Origin: Catonia carolina
Lineage: Eukaryota; Arthropoda; Insecta; Hemiptera; Achilidae
DNA: 64,000 nucleotides
NCBI GenBank assembly: GCA_035578175.1
Contig: JAQMRL010000022.1
Location: forward strand, 2,790,001-2,854,000
Reading direction: 5' to 3'
Below, piece after piece: positions 48,456 through 60,183 of the stretch. Positions within the stretch are counted from its first letter, which is position 1. Every line of letters begins with the position of its first letter. The position numbers and the translations under genes are program-made. The notes under the pieces were generated by a model, which searched no databases, was not told where the DNA came from, and was given only the letters and a program-made list of their open reading frames with translations.

Positions 48456-48520
48456 AAGGAAAAGACTGATAAAAGTACTGTTAAACTATAAATAAGATTA
48501 AATTACCTTTAAGTCATGTA

Positions 48521-49081
48521 CAGTATAATCCGCTTAAAACGATTTTCATTGATCCGACAAAAATTAGGCTGAAAATCGTCTGAGCCGAGAAGTGGCCAAG
48601 ACTATCTTAAGAGAGTGTTTTTTAAAAATCATTATTGAAAGCAGAAAAGTGTTATTGTTTTAACATCCTGCGTTATGTGAGAAAATATTAATAACAGTAA
48701 TTTTTTATATGTATATATAAATAAATATTATAGGTTATATATACTACATTAATAAAGGTAAAGATAAGACACATACCTTTTTTTGAACATCACATTTAAT
48801 TAAAAAAAAAACAAACAAATACATATGAAAACATATAAAAAGCATATAAAACACAAACAAACTAATGCATATATGTTCATAAATACTGTAACTAATAACG
48901 AAATTTCCATAACTTTTTTTAAAAATAGTCATCAATTTTGAGCGCGTATTAGGCGGGATTGAATGCGTATTAAGCGGAAACATACACACATGTTTTACCT
49001 TAATAATCAAGGAACTCCACGAAAACCGCGTTTTAAGCAGAAAATCGTTTCAGCCGTGAGCGTATTAAACAGATACTACTT
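48521..49081. mobile_element. pogo/Tigger-like MITE
   Basis: The left end CAGTATAATCCGCTTAAAAC follows a TA at 48519-48520. The right end, inverted, reads AAGTAGTATCTGTTTAATAC before a TA at 49082-49083. Inner arms also pair (gaaaatcgtctgagccg and gaaaatcgtttcagccg). TA duplication and CAGT termini suggest the pogo branch of Tc1/mariner. The terminal repeats are imperfect, so this is a degenerate copy. Confidence 0.55.
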
Positions 49082-49146
49082 TATATTATAAAAGTAATGG
49101 TTAGCTATAAATAATATGAAGCTACTTTAAAGTCTCATATATTAAA

Positions 49147-49513
49147 AAATAATATAATGAACAGCAAAAAAACAAAATTATATGTAATATTCGCCTCAGA
49201 GTATTACACTATCGAGATATCTTTCGTCTCTCTCGGAGACATCATCAGGATGAAGATAACACAAATCACACAAAACACATACGGTCGAAGACCACATCAA
49301 TTTTGGCCGAATAGTCGCGCATGATAGAGTTACAAACAATAAAATTAAATTAATTGACGTGGTCTGTGAGACCGTATGTGTTTTATGTGTTTTGTGTGAT
49401 TTGTGTAATATTTGTCCTGATGATGTCTCCGAGAGAGATATCTCGATAATTTAATACTCTGAGTTGAGTATTATTATATAATTTTGTTTTGCTGGCTGTT
49501 CATTGTATTATTT
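49147..49513. repeat. near-palindromic foldback element
   Basis: The left arm (aaataatataatgaacagc, caaaattatat, tcagagtatta, tatcgagatatc, ctctcggagacatcatcagg, acacaaatcacacaaaacac) is repeated inverted in the right arm up to gctgttcattgtattattt. The arms cover almost the whole 367 bp, so one strand could fold into a very long hairpin. One arm is found alone at 61425-61612. Confidence 0.85.
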
Positions 49514-50302
49514 AGTGTATGCAACAAAGGAAATAATGTTTAATAAAATAATATATTACCCAAGTTACTAAATTAATATTTAAATTAACAATAGGATTAA
49601 GTTAGATATTTAAGAAATTAATATGTTTATAGAACACTGTGTAAGGTCATTAGAAAACAAGTGCTAGCTGCAGTGGGTGACTGCATAATTATACATAAGG
49701 AAGGGGGGATAATATCGCTAAAGAAAAACCGTTCGTTAGTTTTAAGTAACTAGTAGCAGTAAATCTAGAATAAAAAAATAATTAAAAGTATTCTCATAAA
49801 TGTGTCTAAAACTAGTAGTTAAACAATATTAATCTCTTTGTAAACAAATAACTACACTTAGGCCTACACCAATTTCTTAACAATTCGTTAACAGAAGCTA
49901 TAATCTATCAATTTCTAGTATATTCTTCTAAGGAAGGAAATTTAAAAATGGGATCATAAGAAATACTACTTACTCGATATATTTAATGACAAGTCATAAT
50001 TATTTAGAAATATAGTCTACGAAATATCAACAAGTGGGTTTCCTTTCCAAACTGCGACATAGATATATGAAATACAAACTATAAAACAACTTTCAATTTG
50101 TGCCAAGTCTTATTTTAATGACAAATTGTACATAGGTACTTCAAGAAAGCTAAAAAATTGTGAAGTCACGCCAGTATTAGGTAACCATACGCTTATTAGT
50201 CAATTGAATTTCAAAAATAAAAATTTAGTAATAACGTAAAAGTTATTATTAAAGTTATTAATTAAAGTTTAATTAACTTAAAGTTAATTAAAAATAGTAA
50301 CT
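49514..50302. other. no recognisable feature
   Basis: AT-rich spacer; one TAGGCCTA at 49859-49866. Confidence 0.6.
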
Positions 50303-50645
50303 TTAAGTGATCCAGGCCTTTCAATCAAAATTCATAAGATTTGCTTCTGGCGCTCCTTTATGTGTAAGCAATAAAACCCTCTACGACGATTTCAAAATTC
50401 CGACAGTAAAGGAACTAACTCGGTCTTTCTATGGTAAATTTCACGAACGACTAGATGACCATCCAAACCAATTAATCCGTTATCTAGCTACAACGAACTT
50501 CCCCAACTATGCGACGTCTAAAGCGAAAATGAAGTAGAAACCTCTTGTTCTGAATAACGGACAATACGCGTAGTTATAAACGGAGAAGTACCTCTTCTCC
50601 TTAAAGTAAAATCCGCACCACCATTTAAATATAATAAATACGGAA
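50303..50645 (+). mobile_element. jockey-like LINE 3' remnant
   Basis: The frame from 50307 reads IQAFQSKFIRFASGAPL, CVSNKTLYDDFKIPTV and LDDHPNQLIRYLA, matching the RT C-terminal region of the 26.0-26.6 kb element. The coding part ends near 50537, followed by a degenerate 3' UTR. No clear poly(A) tail or target duplication is visible, so it is older. Confidence 0.8.
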
Positions 50646-53630
50646 ATTGTGCAGCTCTATGTACAGAGCCGTAATAAAAATTAAAGACAAAAAATGGATA
50701 GTGTTAATACGCCCAAGAGCTCAGTTCACACGCACCAGTGAAACACAGGAATATACAGGGACAAGTGAAGATAAGACGGATATGTAATGGAGTTATTTTA
50801 TTGGAAGAAAGTGAATTATTTAAAAACGCCAAAATTTGAATTTGATTATGAATTTGAGTTATGTACACTAAACATTTTTTACTTATGACTAATAAAACAT
50901 TCCTACTAAACCTATTTAACTATACTGAACCGTTGTAGACAAATCGTATCAAAAAGATTGCGTATTGCATATAAAATAAATTTCTTTCAATTTATTTTGA
51001 TGGAAAGTATCTTGTACTTTAAGCTTATATTTCTAAATTCAGGCACGGGTAAAATAAATAATTTTTCTTATTCTAAAAATAAATCTTTAGTTTTTTAACT
51101 ACGTGTAACACAGCTAAAATCTGTTATACAAGTAAATTTAACTTTTTTCATTAATACGAGTAATCCTACAAGCAAACTCTAAGGATTATAACAATATAAT
51201 GAAAAAATAACTTCAAAAATATTTAATAATTATTTACATGTCGCCGCAGTTACAGTTTGATATTACTATTTTTCATACTATAATTATCTATATCTGGTTA
51301 AGAAAATCATAACCAATGAACGTTTTATTACTTTTTTCTTGCATCGTAATAATATTCGTATTATAAACGTAGGTATTTCAATAATTTTCTTAGAAATACT
51401 ATATAGATAAATACTACAATTCGTTGAGAAAAAATAATAAACATTACTTACTTGATTTTCAAATATTTTTTCAATAATACGATTTTTTCACTTTACTTGT
51501 AAATTTTATATATCTATAAATTTTATAATTTGTGTAGCCTATTGTATATCTTCTTAAACATTAAATTAGACGTTAAAGGAGGAGGAAAACTTATGAGTAG
51601 GAATCCGCAATTAATTACTAAAATCAGTCTATTCATAAGTTAACAATATTATTAAGCTTGTTTAATTAACAATAATTATAGTAATAATAACTTTTTCTTT
51701 TTCAACATATAATTTGAAACTATGTTAACCCAAGTCTCTGCTTCACCTCCTCTTGAGCCGACGATACGGATTGCCTAGTAAATGTGAAGATCTTAAGTTT
51801 GCGGATTTAAAGTTTGGCGTTGTTATATAATTTTAATTTAAAGCGTTGATACATTTTATGTATAGTTTTATTAATAAATGGGACCTTTAGGTCCGAGTTA
51901 AGTGTGTGATTGATCACAAAAAATGGAGTGTTAAACAGGGTACGAAACTATTTCGATTGAAACCATTAAAGTTTTGTTAAAATTTATGGTTTTCACAAAC
52001 CATAAGATTTCGCAACCGTACATTTACATTGGCTTGAGCAAGGTCCTATGTAACAATCATTTCAGACGAATTGACAATATTAATCGACAAGATAGAAGGC
52101 TGTACATCTGTTTTCTCCTACCATCTAAGGTTTACGTTTAATAGTCACGTGTTCATTCCACGTAAAATTATATTTTACATTTATATTATATTTCATTTTT
52201 TCTCAATAATAGGCCTACTAAACAATATTGAATACGCTTAAATTCTGTCATTAGCAGAACACTTTGAAAATAATATTATGTTATATTTTTTTGTAACACA
52301 TTATCTGTGTTTTTATTCAAAGCACACATCAAATGATGTCATTTGCTAATTATATAAAATAATAAACTTAATATATTTTGTATACATGTCAGTTAAAGAG
52401 AATGAAGCTGTCAGTAAATTTAAAAAAATCTGTTCAGGGATAAAATTTATTTTCATAAAAATGAATGTACATCAATTTTTACGTTAACTTTTGTGTTAAA
52501 AAATAAAAAACCATAATTTGAATATTGATCAACGAAATCACGGATGAAAATAGGGTATTAGATAATTTTATACGAAAATCACATGGGTTTTAAAGAGTAG
52601 ATTGACCATTGTTCGGTGATTTCAACTGAACAATAGTGATTCGTGTGGGCGATTTGGTCTGTTTGGATGAGTCGAGAGAGGCACTGTTAGTGAAATGTCA
52701 ATAGAGACCAATTAGAAGCTGACATACTGTCAGGTCTATCTCCGACACTTGTATACAGTCAACCGACCGATCCATTCCCTACAACTAATGTTACTACATG
52801 TACTGACACAATATTCCATTTGGTCACGCACGCGTATAACTTGACCGACCAGTCAGTCCATCAAACCAATCTTATTTCCAATCTCCCATCTATTAAACCC
52901 CAATCAATTATCCTTTCTTGCAGCTATTCGGCCGCTTAAACAATGAAATACCATTAGCGACGTTATTTAGTTAAACAATAAAAATTATTTTGTACATTTT
53001 CCAGATAGTGAACTAAGTAAACTAATTCTTTCTAATTGTACAAAAAATAATTTTAAAATGTTCCTTCAATAGAGTATTAAAACAAACTTTTTTAAAACAT
53101 TTTACAGTTTTCCGATAAAAAAATCTCTAAATCAAAGAATTTAGGATGTAATTATCCAGAAACGCCAAATTTCAGCCCCACGCAGATCCCATTTATCAAG
53201 CTTTACTTTTTTATCATCTGCAGAATGAAGAAAGGCTTTAAAAATAATGGACATTTATCTGTGGTCAAAAGCATAAAATTTTACAATTTGAAATTGCAAT
53301 TTTTATAATTGTTTAATTTTATATTCGGAAATATTATTTCGAATGATTTGGATGGTTAAATTTCTTCACTAAAGATTGCAAAGTTTCAAAATTTTAAAAC
53401 CCACTTTGGAAAAAAATTCTACAAAAAAACGTAACGAAAATAATTGTGCCATGATAGGTATTTATATTTTACATTTTTCCAATGTGACACTAATTAAACC
53501 ATTCGTTCGACCAATTTAGTATTGGGGGAGTTATAAATTTAAGAGGTTTGTACGGCCAATCTTGAGTTGTTCAAATTATGAAAGTTTATTTTTTGTTTAG
53601 TTTATTTTGGTTTGAAAACGTAATAACTGT
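50646..53630. other. no recognisable feature
   Basis: AT-rich DNA upstream of the TSR exon. A more balanced patch at about 52600-52940 has no coding frame or repeat. Confidence 0.55.
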
Positions 53631-53716
53631 TGAGACCCTAGCCGGGAATCGAACCCGGGACAAAATCGAGGCCCTTTGTAGCGTCGCGCGGCAACCACTG
53701 GGCCACGGAGACGGCC
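53631..53716 (-). repeat. SINE family C, head only
   Basis: The minus strand reads ggccgtctccgtggcccagt, then GGGTTCGATTCCCGGC and tagggtctca, that is, the tRNA-like head of family C with an intact B box. No body sequence follows. A decayed tRNA pseudogene is an alternative. Confidence 0.6.
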
Positions 53717-54310
53717 GTTGTATATTTGATATAAAAAATTAAGCTTCTCCACATTATTTACATAAATAGATACGTCAGTAAATAAAACTTATCAAATAAG
53801 ATTAAAATGTAGTAAATTTTGATTGCTAATGGAACTAGACGAAATGTGTTCAAGTTTTTTATACAACGTATTAGAAACACTCGCTTCGTATTTATATATC
53901 TCTATCAAATTAAAATTATTTCGGAGAGTTTCCTTTGTTTTTATTTGTGATAAGATTTCTTCAATGTTCAGTAAGTAAATATGAGTTATCTCTGCATCAC
54001 GCTTGAGTAAATATTCGATACTTGCAATATTACATTGGTCCAGTGAATGAACCAATATCGATGCAGTTCTAAATAAAAAAAAAACATGCATTTATGCTGA
54101 ACAAGCAGTTTGAGGCAAATTTTAGATAAATAACTTATCCCTTTGATCTACACCATTGATATGTGGTTTGTAATGATAATACTAACGTAATTGTCTGATA
54201 ATAGTTATATTTACGTTTAATGTTTCATGTTTACGGATTTTAAGTGGTTTTTCTGAAAATCTGGTTCAAAATCCGACTTTTTACAGTTGAAATCGTCATT
54301 ACAGTTTGAT
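53717..54310. other. no recognisable feature
   Basis: The 99-codon minus frame at 53792-54091 (MHVFFLFRTASILVHSLDQC...) has no recognised domain and AT-driven composition. Confidence 0.5.
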
Positions 54311-54314
54311 TTAA

Positions 54315-54823
54315 CCCTTTATAGGTCTTTGGTAAGTATACTTACCACTGGCAATAAGGTCGAGTTTATTTAAAAATAAGCTATGCAGTTGAACCTTATT
54401 GGCTTTTAATGGTGTTATAGATGTTCTCTGGTAAGTAGGCTATCCACATTTTGAAATTAGCGCGCAGCGACCATTTGCTTTGACCATTTGTTTTGTTGTT
54501 ACTTTTGTACAGTGCTTAAAAAATTCAAGTTTTTTACGGGAAAGCAAGAAATCATGGTAATATAAAGTTAAGATAAGTTATCCTGCATATTTTTACGTTA
54601 TATAACACTACACGTTGTTTTAATAACCATTTTTACCACTAAACATTACGCGATTTCCATTTCAATAAAAGTTCTGTGGTAAGTATACTTAACAGGGCCT
54701 AACATAAAAAAAGAAATATCTCACTGTTCTGGCACTAGAAATACGATATTCAAGTTTCTGCAAAGCAAAATTTAATATTTTACAACATATATATTTTTCC
54801 CCGCAGTACTGCCCTAAAAAGGG
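54315..54823. mobile_element. piggyBac-type MITE with TTAA duplications
   Basis: TTAA occurs immediately outside both ends (54311-54314 and 54824-54827). The ends are CCCTTTATAGG and the complement of CCCTTTTTAGG, an 11-bp inverted repeat with one mismatch. Subterminal copies of ggtaagtatactta lie near each end; the left one is the perfect palindrome GGTAAGTATACTTACC. The 509-bp element has no transposase. TTAA target choice and CCC termini are hallmarks of piggyBac. Confidence 0.8.
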
Positions 54824-54827
54824 TTAA

Positions 54828-55244
54828 AATTAAAACATAATTTTAATTCTGCATTAATTAACATAAATTTTGCATTAGTGTTTTACTTTAATTAATAGGA
54901 TTTTTAAGGTAGCAAAAAATCACTTTCAAAACTATTTTTACCCTGCTGAGAGGGTTGTCCTGTAGAGTAACGAGCTAATCGCTCTGATTAGTTTATTTTT
55001 ACATCATGCTAATCCGTCAAAACAGTAGTGCTGTTTTATTGTGTCGAATACGTAAATCATTGTGAATAATCTCGTTTCGTATAACTAAGGGGATTCTACT
55101 ACAAATAGAAGTTTATAAGATTGGGAGGGCTTCTGATCAATATAAATTACTCGGTTTAGCGAATCTGTAAATGTGGAAACGGTATTTTCAGATTATTTTT
55201 AGAAAGTGATGATATAGCTATAATTTCTTAGATAAAAGGAGAGA
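54828..55244. other. no recognisable feature
   Basis: Spacer between the piggyBac-type MITE and the LINE remnant. Confidence 0.6.
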
Positions 55245-55500
55245 TTAATGTCTACCAATTAGACTGTATAAGATTTTGTTCTGCTTGTGAATGTTCGTCG
55301 TTTTAGTTAAATATGAGATTTCCACGTGAGTCTTTTGTCCCAAATGATTCCTAAATAACTTATATAACTGTATCAATCTGTGAGATGGGTGTATTAATTA
55401 TGTAAATTGGGGGACGTGGTTCGGGTCGCAATGTAACATGATTGGATTTTATATGTTTTACTTTCCACTTGTGTAACAATTCAGAGAATTGTGTTAAGGG
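55245..55500 (-). mobile_element. LINE RT remnant, downstream part of the interrupted copy
   Basis: The minus-strand translation contains FSELLHKWKVKHIKSNHVTL, then PISQIDTVI, and a decayed segment resembling the YLG...LTWKSHI block. It lines up with QKWRIKVNEQKSAHVTF in the intact element and continues the fragment at 56228-56465. Stops and frameshifts are frequent. Confidence 0.55.
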
Positions 55501-56227
55501 TACCCGGAACGGAGAAAATTAAAAATTTTCATATCCGGTTGTTTGCACATTATTAAAATTCAGAATTTTCTGCATCCAATGATGTATAATTTGTTGGGAT
55601 TTTTGCAATTTTTTACCCAAAAAAAAATTAAAAATATGTTGTACTCTTACGTTATTTTCTAAACGTTGTCAGTTTGCATAAACACATCTATTTTTTGAAT
55701 GACAAACGATAAACTCATAATTTTGTTTTTGTTTTAAAACTTTAAATCGGCATTAGACCAGCTGTGAATGTAACAGTTGAGTAATTTCCAGATATGATCC
55801 TGGAATGTATTAGAGGTAACTATTTTGTAGTACTTATAATGGTTCTCTTTTAGTTTTTTCTTGTTTCCCGTAAACAGCAATTTTTGACACATAGGGAACA
55901 TTTTCTCAGCCAAATGAGAACGGGTTTTAATGAATTTTTTTCACAGCTTTTTATACCATAATTTAAATGTACTGAGTTAATACTACAGTAAAAAAATGCG
56001 TTAAAATATTTATTTTCCACTTAAATAGGCAAAAAAATTATGCTTTCCAAAAGTGGTAATTTCAAAAATCATTTTCTTACCTTCCTAACAATATATACGA
56101 ATGCTACAATATATACAAATGCTACTAATTCTGTGGGTGTAGAATAGCCTGAAAAGTAACCACTAAAAAATTGAACAGGATAACAGCTGTGGTAGTTTTT
56201 GAGAAAAAGTTTCTTACATTAACATTA
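55501..56227. other. unassigned DNA splitting a LINE remnant
   Basis: About 720 bp of AT-rich sequence separates two consecutive RT blocks of one decayed LINE. It is probably a later insertion, or a diverged stretch of the same element. No coding frame, clear terminal repeat or target duplication is visible. Confidence 0.4.
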
Positions 56228-56465
56228 TGGAGATAGGCATTCAGGGTATCCTTAAAGTAATGCTGTAAGTTACGTGAAGAATCCACAAGTGATTCATTTC
56301 AGGAAAAAATTGTTGTATCGTCCGCATGAGTAACACACACTGTTTGGTTAGTGGTAGGCAATTCCCCAGTGAAGACACTACCAAATAGGAGAGGAAGTAC
56401 ATATCCTTGTGAAACTCTAGCTTTAATATGTCGTATTTTAGGATAGGTATTTTATACATCTACAA
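56228..56465 (-). mobile_element. LINE RT remnant, motif B/C part of an interrupted copy
   Basis: A minus-strand frame reads RVSQGYVLPLLFGSVFTGEL and then HADDTTIFS, degenerate versions of the motif B (GVPQGSILSPFL) and motif C (FADDTAII) blocks. It is followed by SRNLQHYFKDT, the helix after motif C. The next RT segment is about 720 bp away, at 55245-55500, so the copy is split. Confidence 0.65.
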
Positions 56466-58075
56466 TAAAAAATCTCGAAGTAAACTATTTTAAAATTAGA
56501 TTGTGTGTTTGTTTTCTCAAAAGAAAACATTATGGTAGATTTTTAGATACTTTTAATGTAAATTAAATTTTTGAGCCTTGAATTCTAAAATACATTAGAT
56601 AAGCTATTTCTGTACAGAATATTCCATTAGAATGGACTCGCCTATCGCATCTTTACTAAATAATACGAAATACGAAATATGCTAACATGTTTAATATGAA
56701 ATGTGTAGATCAATATGATCCATAAATAGAAACAACATTCACGAGTAGCAGCAAAAGCAGCAGCAGTAGCAAGGTACATCGGATAGATGTTACAAAACGT
56801 AGCAGTAGCAGAGCACGAATGGTAGTAGATAGGTAAGGTTAATTGACGTCAGGTTGTACGTTGAAAGTAGAACAGATTCAACGTTGACAGTCTAATGTAA
56901 TGCCACACCCGACCACCGTGGTGTCAAATGTCACATCCCACAAACCTCACTAAAGTTCAAATGACAATCACTTCCCATGCGATGCCAGTTCAGGAGACTA
57001 ACTTTTATAAATTTAAATTCTAAATCAATTTACATTAATGCTGCGTATCAACAAAATGAAACGCTTTCACTGTTGTTGTCCATTGTTTTCACCGACCAGT
57101 AATTTAAAATATTAAGTAATTTAATTACAGAAGTATCAAATGAAAACAAAAGTAATGTGGCGCTATAAAATGAAATAGATAAGTTTAAAACCAGATAAAC
57201 AACTGACAGATCTATCAATTAACTATTACAATAAAAAGTTTAAAGTTGTATTCGTGTTTTGTATCAACTATTTAAGGTTCACATAATTATTACAGAGGAA
57301 GGTTTTTATCACTGATACAAAAATCAATGACAAATCCTATTTTGTTAAAATTGAACAAAATCGCTACAAACTTTTCAGTGGTTTGCGCGCTACATAAATG
57401 GCAAAACCATAAGTTCAATTCTCCATCGTTTATTAAAATTTAATCTGCCAACAATTAAAAAAAAAACAGATTAATATAATTCCATCAAAAATCATGCTTC
57501 CTTTTCACATTGTTTTAAAATTGTAAGAATATGCCTAACGTTAATCGACATTATTGTGTCAAATTAAAAAAGTATATTAAGAGTAATCAAAATATCTGTA
57601 AGTTTCAACCTGAAAAAACAACGGTTTATTCGTATATAGTATATATAGTATCTCAAGTATTTTATGTATACTATGTAGTATAAGAAAAACAAGATCGACA
57701 AATAAAAATAATTATTCTTAAAGTAGGTGTCTCCAAAATGTAGGCCTATAAGCAGTTGCCTATGAACTGTTTTTAATGTTAGGATTAATTATCAGACTTT
57801 TAAGCTAAGGAGTAAAGGTTTCCATGATCTAAAACAAGTGCATATTCATATGCTATAAATGGGAGTCGTACAATCTAGGATAGTGGCGATAATTCTTCTA
57901 TAAAAAATGAATTTAATGATTCTTACTGAAATTTTCCCAAACGTTCGAGTCAATTTCCTTTGCAATACTTCATGAGAATATAAAATTTAAATTCCCTAGA
58001 GTTAGTCTGCACATACGTACGGTCTGATGGATTTATAAAACTAATAAAGTGTTCTCAGAGCAGCTGAAAAAAGTA
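56466..58075. other. no assigned feature
   Basis: Mostly AT-rich. A patch at 56740-56830 is rich in AGC/AGT triplets (agcagcaaaagcagcagcag), with a donor-like ATAG|GTAAGG at about 56832 on the plus strand. No frame is convincing. Confidence 0.5.
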
Positions 58076-58081
58076 TTTTCT

Positions 58082-58125
<44 letters not shown>

Positions 58126-58380
58126 GTTAGAATTATTTACAAACAGTTTAACAAAAACTTTCAGTAAATGTGTTGATGATGAATAAAACTTGAAGAAGAC
58201 AGCACTCAGCAGCGTTGCTTCCATGTCATCGTTTGGTTATAGTTGGTGAAGGGTTTCTTCTTGGTCTTGGTGACGTACAATTTTTTTTTTCTTTTTATAC
58301 GGATGAAGTGAATGAAGGTGTGAAAAGGAGCGAATGAAAACGTGATACTGATGATCTGTGTAACTGATGATAGAAAACTT

Positions 58381-58457
58381 AGATTTAGTTTATTAATAAA
58401 TAAGAGTTGACAATAAATAAAACAAGATTTAGTTTATTAATAAATAAGAGTTGACAA
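58381..58457 (-). repeat. 44-bp tandem duplication in a LINE 3' UTR
   Basis: agatttagtttattaataaa-taagagttgacaa occurs at 58381 and again at 58425, inside the 3' UTR of the 58.1-59.8 kb LINE. Confidence 0.9.
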
Positions 58458-58510
58458 CCGCAGTATAATTTTGTGTTTTTGATCTTAAAAGGATGGTTAA
58501 ACATTTTTGA

Positions 58511-59776
58511 TCAAGTGAAACGGAATGGAAGATCTAATATTCTCGCCTTCTTGAGTCTTTGGTGTTCAATATTGTCATCGAGAAGATTTATAGCCAAATG
58601 ATTGGAATGAGTGTCCAACTTGGTTAAATACTTTTCACTCCGACTGCTAATTTCTTCTCCCACCGTAGGTATGCCCAGGTCATGATGGAGTACTTCATTA
58701 GGCACATACCAAGGTGCACAGCATATAAGTCGAAGAAACTTCGATTGGAATCTTTGTAATATTTCTACATTAGATGTACTTGCTGTGCCCCAGAGTTCAA
58801 TTCCATAACTCCAAACTGGTTTTATCATCACCTTGTACAGTGTCAATTTATTTTCCAAAGACAACTGTGATCGCCTCCCAACAAGCCAATATAGTTGTCG
58901 TAATTTGAGTCCAAGTTGTTTCCGTTTGGTCCATATATGTTTTCTCCACGTCAATCGCCTGTCTAGATAGATGCCCAAGTATCTCACATCATCTGAATGT
59001 GGAATTACGTTGTTGCGAAACGTTACTGGTGAACATGATTCTCGTTTCATCGTAAAGGTTACGTGTGCAGACTTCTGTTCATTTACTTTGATCCTCCATT
59101 TTTGGCACCAGTCTTGAATGTCATTTAGATGTTGCTGTAGTTTTTCAGAAGCGTGGACTGGGGAGGCATCAGATGCAATAATAGCAGTGTCATCGGCAAA
59201 AGTTGCTGTTGTTACATGTTCATTTACAGGAATATCTGCTGTAAATAGCGTATATAGAAAAGGACTTAAAATGCTACCTTGAGGTACACCTGAACGAATT
59301 AGGTGCAAGGTCGATAACTCATCATCAAATTTCACTTGGAAAAAACGATCGGTTAAGAATGATTTTAGAATAGGAAAATAATTATGATCCAGGTTTAATT
59401 TAATTTTGTGTAGAAGAGCTAAATGCCATACCTTGTCAAAGGCCTGAGCTACGTCTAAGAAGACGGCTGAGCAAAATTCCTTTTTTTCTAAGGTATATCG
59501 AATTTGGTTAACTATCCGATGTACCTGTTCTATCGTAGAATGTTTTTCACGAAAACCGAATTGATGATCCGGGTAAACACTTTCTTCCAAAAAAGGTTTT
59601 AGACGATCAAGTAGTAATTTTTCAAAAACTTTTGATGTCACGGATAGAAGACTGATCGGTCTGTATGACGTAATTTCGGTAGGTTCCTTGCCAGGTTTGA
59701 GAATCATGACTATTTGGGCAACTTTCCATTGAGATGGAAAGCAACCCGTCCTTAGAATTGCGTTGAAAATGAATGT
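58511..59776 (-). pseudogene. jockey-like LINE reverse transcriptase (5'-truncated ORF2)
   Basis: The frame is uninterrupted for about 420 codons and keeps the core RT motifs. Counting from the internal Met at 59707: SYRPISLLSV near residue 14, FGFREKHSTIEQ near 50, FLDVAQAFDKVW (motif A, catalytic Asp 85), GVPQGSILSPFLY near 140 (motif B), FADD at 170-173 (motif C, catalytic Asp pair) and YLGIYLDRRLTW near 243. The C-terminal region HHDLGIPTV...NHLAINLL is typical of jockey-clade ORF2. The endonuclease domain and the N-terminal part of RT are absent because of 5' truncation, so the copy should not be mobile by itself. Coding continues upstream of that Met to the insertion boundary. Confidence 0.93.
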
Positions 59777-59929
59777 CTTTTCTAAATAAAGAATAAAAAA
59801 TGTAGTTTCTCAGTACTATTTTACGTGAGTCTGAATTTAGGACCCATGTACTTGCAAAGTGAAGCGTTTCAAGTATTAAATCTAAATTAAAGTTTGAAAA
59901 ACTATTTAAGTAAATAAAGTTATTTACTA

Positions 59930-60094
59930 GCCGCCTTTATGGCGTAGTGATCAGTCTACAAAGCGGAAGGTCCCGAATTCGATTCCCAGCTAGGGTCTGG
60001 AAATTTTAACACGCTAAAACCCACCTTTACATTACCAAAACTCACAGTAATCGCAAAAGTCAAGCTGTCGGTGCGACTTTAAATTAAAAAAAAC
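59930..60094 (+). repeat. tRNA-derived SINE family C, copy 5
   Basis: The head gccgcctttatggcgtagtg, B box ATTCGATTCCC, junction agggtctggaaatttt and body aacccacctttacat...ggtgcgactttaaatt match copy 1. It ends in an A run. It lies 140 bp from the right end of the young LINE insertion. Confidence 0.78.
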
Positions 60095-60183
60095 GTATTA
60101 ACCACTAAGGAAACTATTTACTTAAATATTCTGTAAAGCAAGTTAGTCTCGCTTGCGATCATGTTAAATACATTGCTAGACTG

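Larger units (their letters stand above)
58086..59777 (-). mobile_element. 5'-truncated jockey-like LINE insertion with target-site duplication
   Basis: This is a non-LTR retrotransposon copy in minus orientation. Its 3' end is a poly(A) tail (T run 58085-58121 on the plus strand) and its 5' end is truncated inside the reverse transcriptase. A perfect 10-bp duplication, ttttctaaat, flanks it at 58076-58085 and 59778-59787. The duplication, tail and 5' truncation are the signature of target-primed reverse transcription. The intact frame suggests a fairly young insertion. The 3' UTR holds a 44-bp tandem duplication. Confidence 0.92.

Noticed and set aside
52000..52160. Possible further LINE remnant
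   Set aside because: Frames show no RT motif that can be aligned with the other copies.
53792..54091. 99-codon minus frame
   Set aside because: Leu/Ile/Ser/Asn-rich without domain or splice context; probably chance.
54331..54346. GGTAAGT strings as splice donors
   Set aside because: They are the palindromic subterminal motif of the piggyBac-type MITE, repeated near its other end.
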